DNA of 64,000 bases from Cavia porcellus. Its lineage: Eukaryota > Chordata > Mammalia > Rodentia > Caviidae. The stretch is taken from the NCBI RefSeq assembly GCF_034190915.1, contig NW_026947500.1, forward strand, positions 22,566,501 to 22,630,500, given 5' to 3'. A program made the translations under genes and the position numbers. The notes beneath the pieces were generated by a model. The model saw only the letters and a program-made list of their open reading frames with translations. It made no database searches and was not told where the DNA came from. Below are positions 62,816 to 64,000 of the stretch, in pieces. Numbering within the stretch: the stretch's first letter is position 1; each line of letters begins with the position of its first letter.

Positions 62816-64000
62816 TTAGTCTAGCTTTTCAAAAAGAGTTTATTTTCCAGACATGCATTCATCCCAGGGCTTATGGGAATACCAGGATTCAAGAATCCCA
62901 AAGCCACCCATTTCCACTTTGGACTGTGGACACCTCAGTGCAGCGCCACCACTAGGACATTCTGTGTGACACAGAGGTCCTGTAATCTGCAGTATCCCCG
63001 ACGGCTGCCACTGGCCTCAATGACTGTCAGACCCTGCAAATGTGGCCAGTGTGACCAAGCAATGGGATTTTTACATTTTGTTTCATTATAATTAATCTAA
63101 ATAGTGTCCCCCTCGCCATGGTGCAGGATTTCCCCTGATACTTGCGTCTTTCCCAGTGATGAAAAGTGGTTCCTGTCAGGTGTTCTGCTTCTGGGGCAGA
63201 GTAGACTCTCAATAAAGCTTCTTCTCCATAATTTTCACAGGGACAGAATCAGAGGTAAAAAGAAAGAAGTACAATATCTGGGTAGATCAAAAACACGATT
63301 TCACTATCTTGTCTGAAGTAAGACATAATTACATGAAGGTGAGAAAGTTAAAAAGAAGTCTGAAACTTCGCGGCATGTGTACCATAGATATAGGACACAT
63401 TTGAGGAAATACTTCTTAAATTATAGAATTTCTGTTAAGTATTCAATGCTTCTTCAATCATTTGTGAATTGCTTCACCAAATAATTTTGGAAAGCCAAAT
63501 AGTTTTGGTCAAAGAGTTTTGTATTTACCTACTGGAAATCTCAGTATTTCAATTTAATTTAGATTTATAAATTTTTATTGAGCATCTACTCTGCCCCAAA
63601 AGCATAAGAATGTCTAATTTTCCATTTTAAGTCACGTGCTTAACCTTGGGTGAAAGGGACCCATGTGAGTGTCCCTGGACTGTCATCCAAGGGCAAGGGC
63701 TGCTCCTTAAAGGAAGCTGGGGTGCTTCTTAAGCAGTGAACCTCAATGCAGGGCAGCTCTAAATCAACAGATGTCCAGAGTACTAAATCTGATAACCAAA
63801 GATCATCAGTAACCTCCCTGCAGTAGAAGGAAGCTGAGTGTCTCTAGGGACAGAGGGTCTGTACTCCTGGGGGCATGTTCAGCATTGTGCTGAGAGGGAG
63901 TCAGGGTGCTTTATCATAGCTCTTGGACTTTCCTTGATGATTCCAAGGAGGATTTGAGGGACACAGGGTCTGCGCTGGATTGGATACTGTCTAGAAGTGG

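Larger units (their letters stand above)
62099..64000 (+). other. FBP2: FBP2 intron 4 (to window end)
   Basis: Starts with donor gtaggt. It contains two B1-like SINEs in opposite orientation. Nothing resembling FBP2 exon 5 occurs before 64000, so the intron runs out of the window. Confidence 0.75.

Noticed and set aside
62099..64000. FBP2 exon 5 within the window
   Set aside because: No stretch encodes the expected GEF(V/I)LV..VKIKKKG segment; the intron continues past the edge.

Overview
This is a mammalian nuclear window carrying the tandem fructose-1,6-bisphosphatase locus, both genes on the + strand: a complete FBP1 (liver isozyme; seven coding exons from 15147 to 43761, 338 codons) followed by the first four coding exons of FBP2 (muscle isozyme; 51570 to 62098), whose last three exons lie beyond the right edge. 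The interspersed repeats point to a rodent: 7SL-derived B1-like SINEs with the quasi-dimer structure, many tRNA-derived ID-like SINEs with A-rich tails, a B4-like composite and MaLR LTRs. No murid-type B2 was seen, so a non-murid rodent is likely. The exact species cannot be fixed from the sequence alone.

Layout. 1-4168: 3' half of a degenerate LINE-1 (ORF2 plus a long 3' UTR), with an ID SINE inserted in frame in ORF2. 4169-6384: gene-free, with an (AT)n tract and MIR pieces. 6398-9951: an ORF1-only, HAL1-like LINE flanked by a perfect 13-bp target-site duplication. 9965-14740: gene-free flank of FBP1 with a MaLR LTR. 14741-15146: GC-rich FBP1 promoter and 5' UTR. 15147-43990: FBP1, whose 15.3-kb intron 1 holds a second HAL1-like element (about 25980-29375) with two nested SINEs. 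43991-51100: intergenic, with MIR, MLT1-like LTR, ancient L1, B1 and ID elements. 51100-51569: FBP2 upstream region. 51570-64000: FBP2 exons 1-4 and introns.

Both enzymes hydrolyse fructose 1,6-bisphosphate to fructose 6-phosphate. FBP1 serves gluconeogenesis in liver and kidney; FBP2 serves glyconeogenesis in muscle. Coding exon sizes 1-4 are identical in the two genes (170, 163, 93 and 141 bp), as expected for a tandem duplication. Isozyme-diagnostic residues are readable: Gln69 and Glu20 in FBP1, against Glu69, Lys20, Thr177 and Gln179 in FBP2 (numbering without the initiator Met). FBP1 itself carries a muscle-like Thr at position 177.

The most unusual non-genic content is (i) two ORF2-less LINE elements sharing a 3' UTR with a conventional L1, apparently with different ORF1/3' UTR junctions; (ii) an internal repeat of about 150 bp in that 3' UTR; (iii) a dense cluster of CACCTG E-boxes around FBP1 exon 1; and (iv) FBP1 exon 4 lying between a (TC)n and a (GT)n tract. 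No novel protein-coding system was found.
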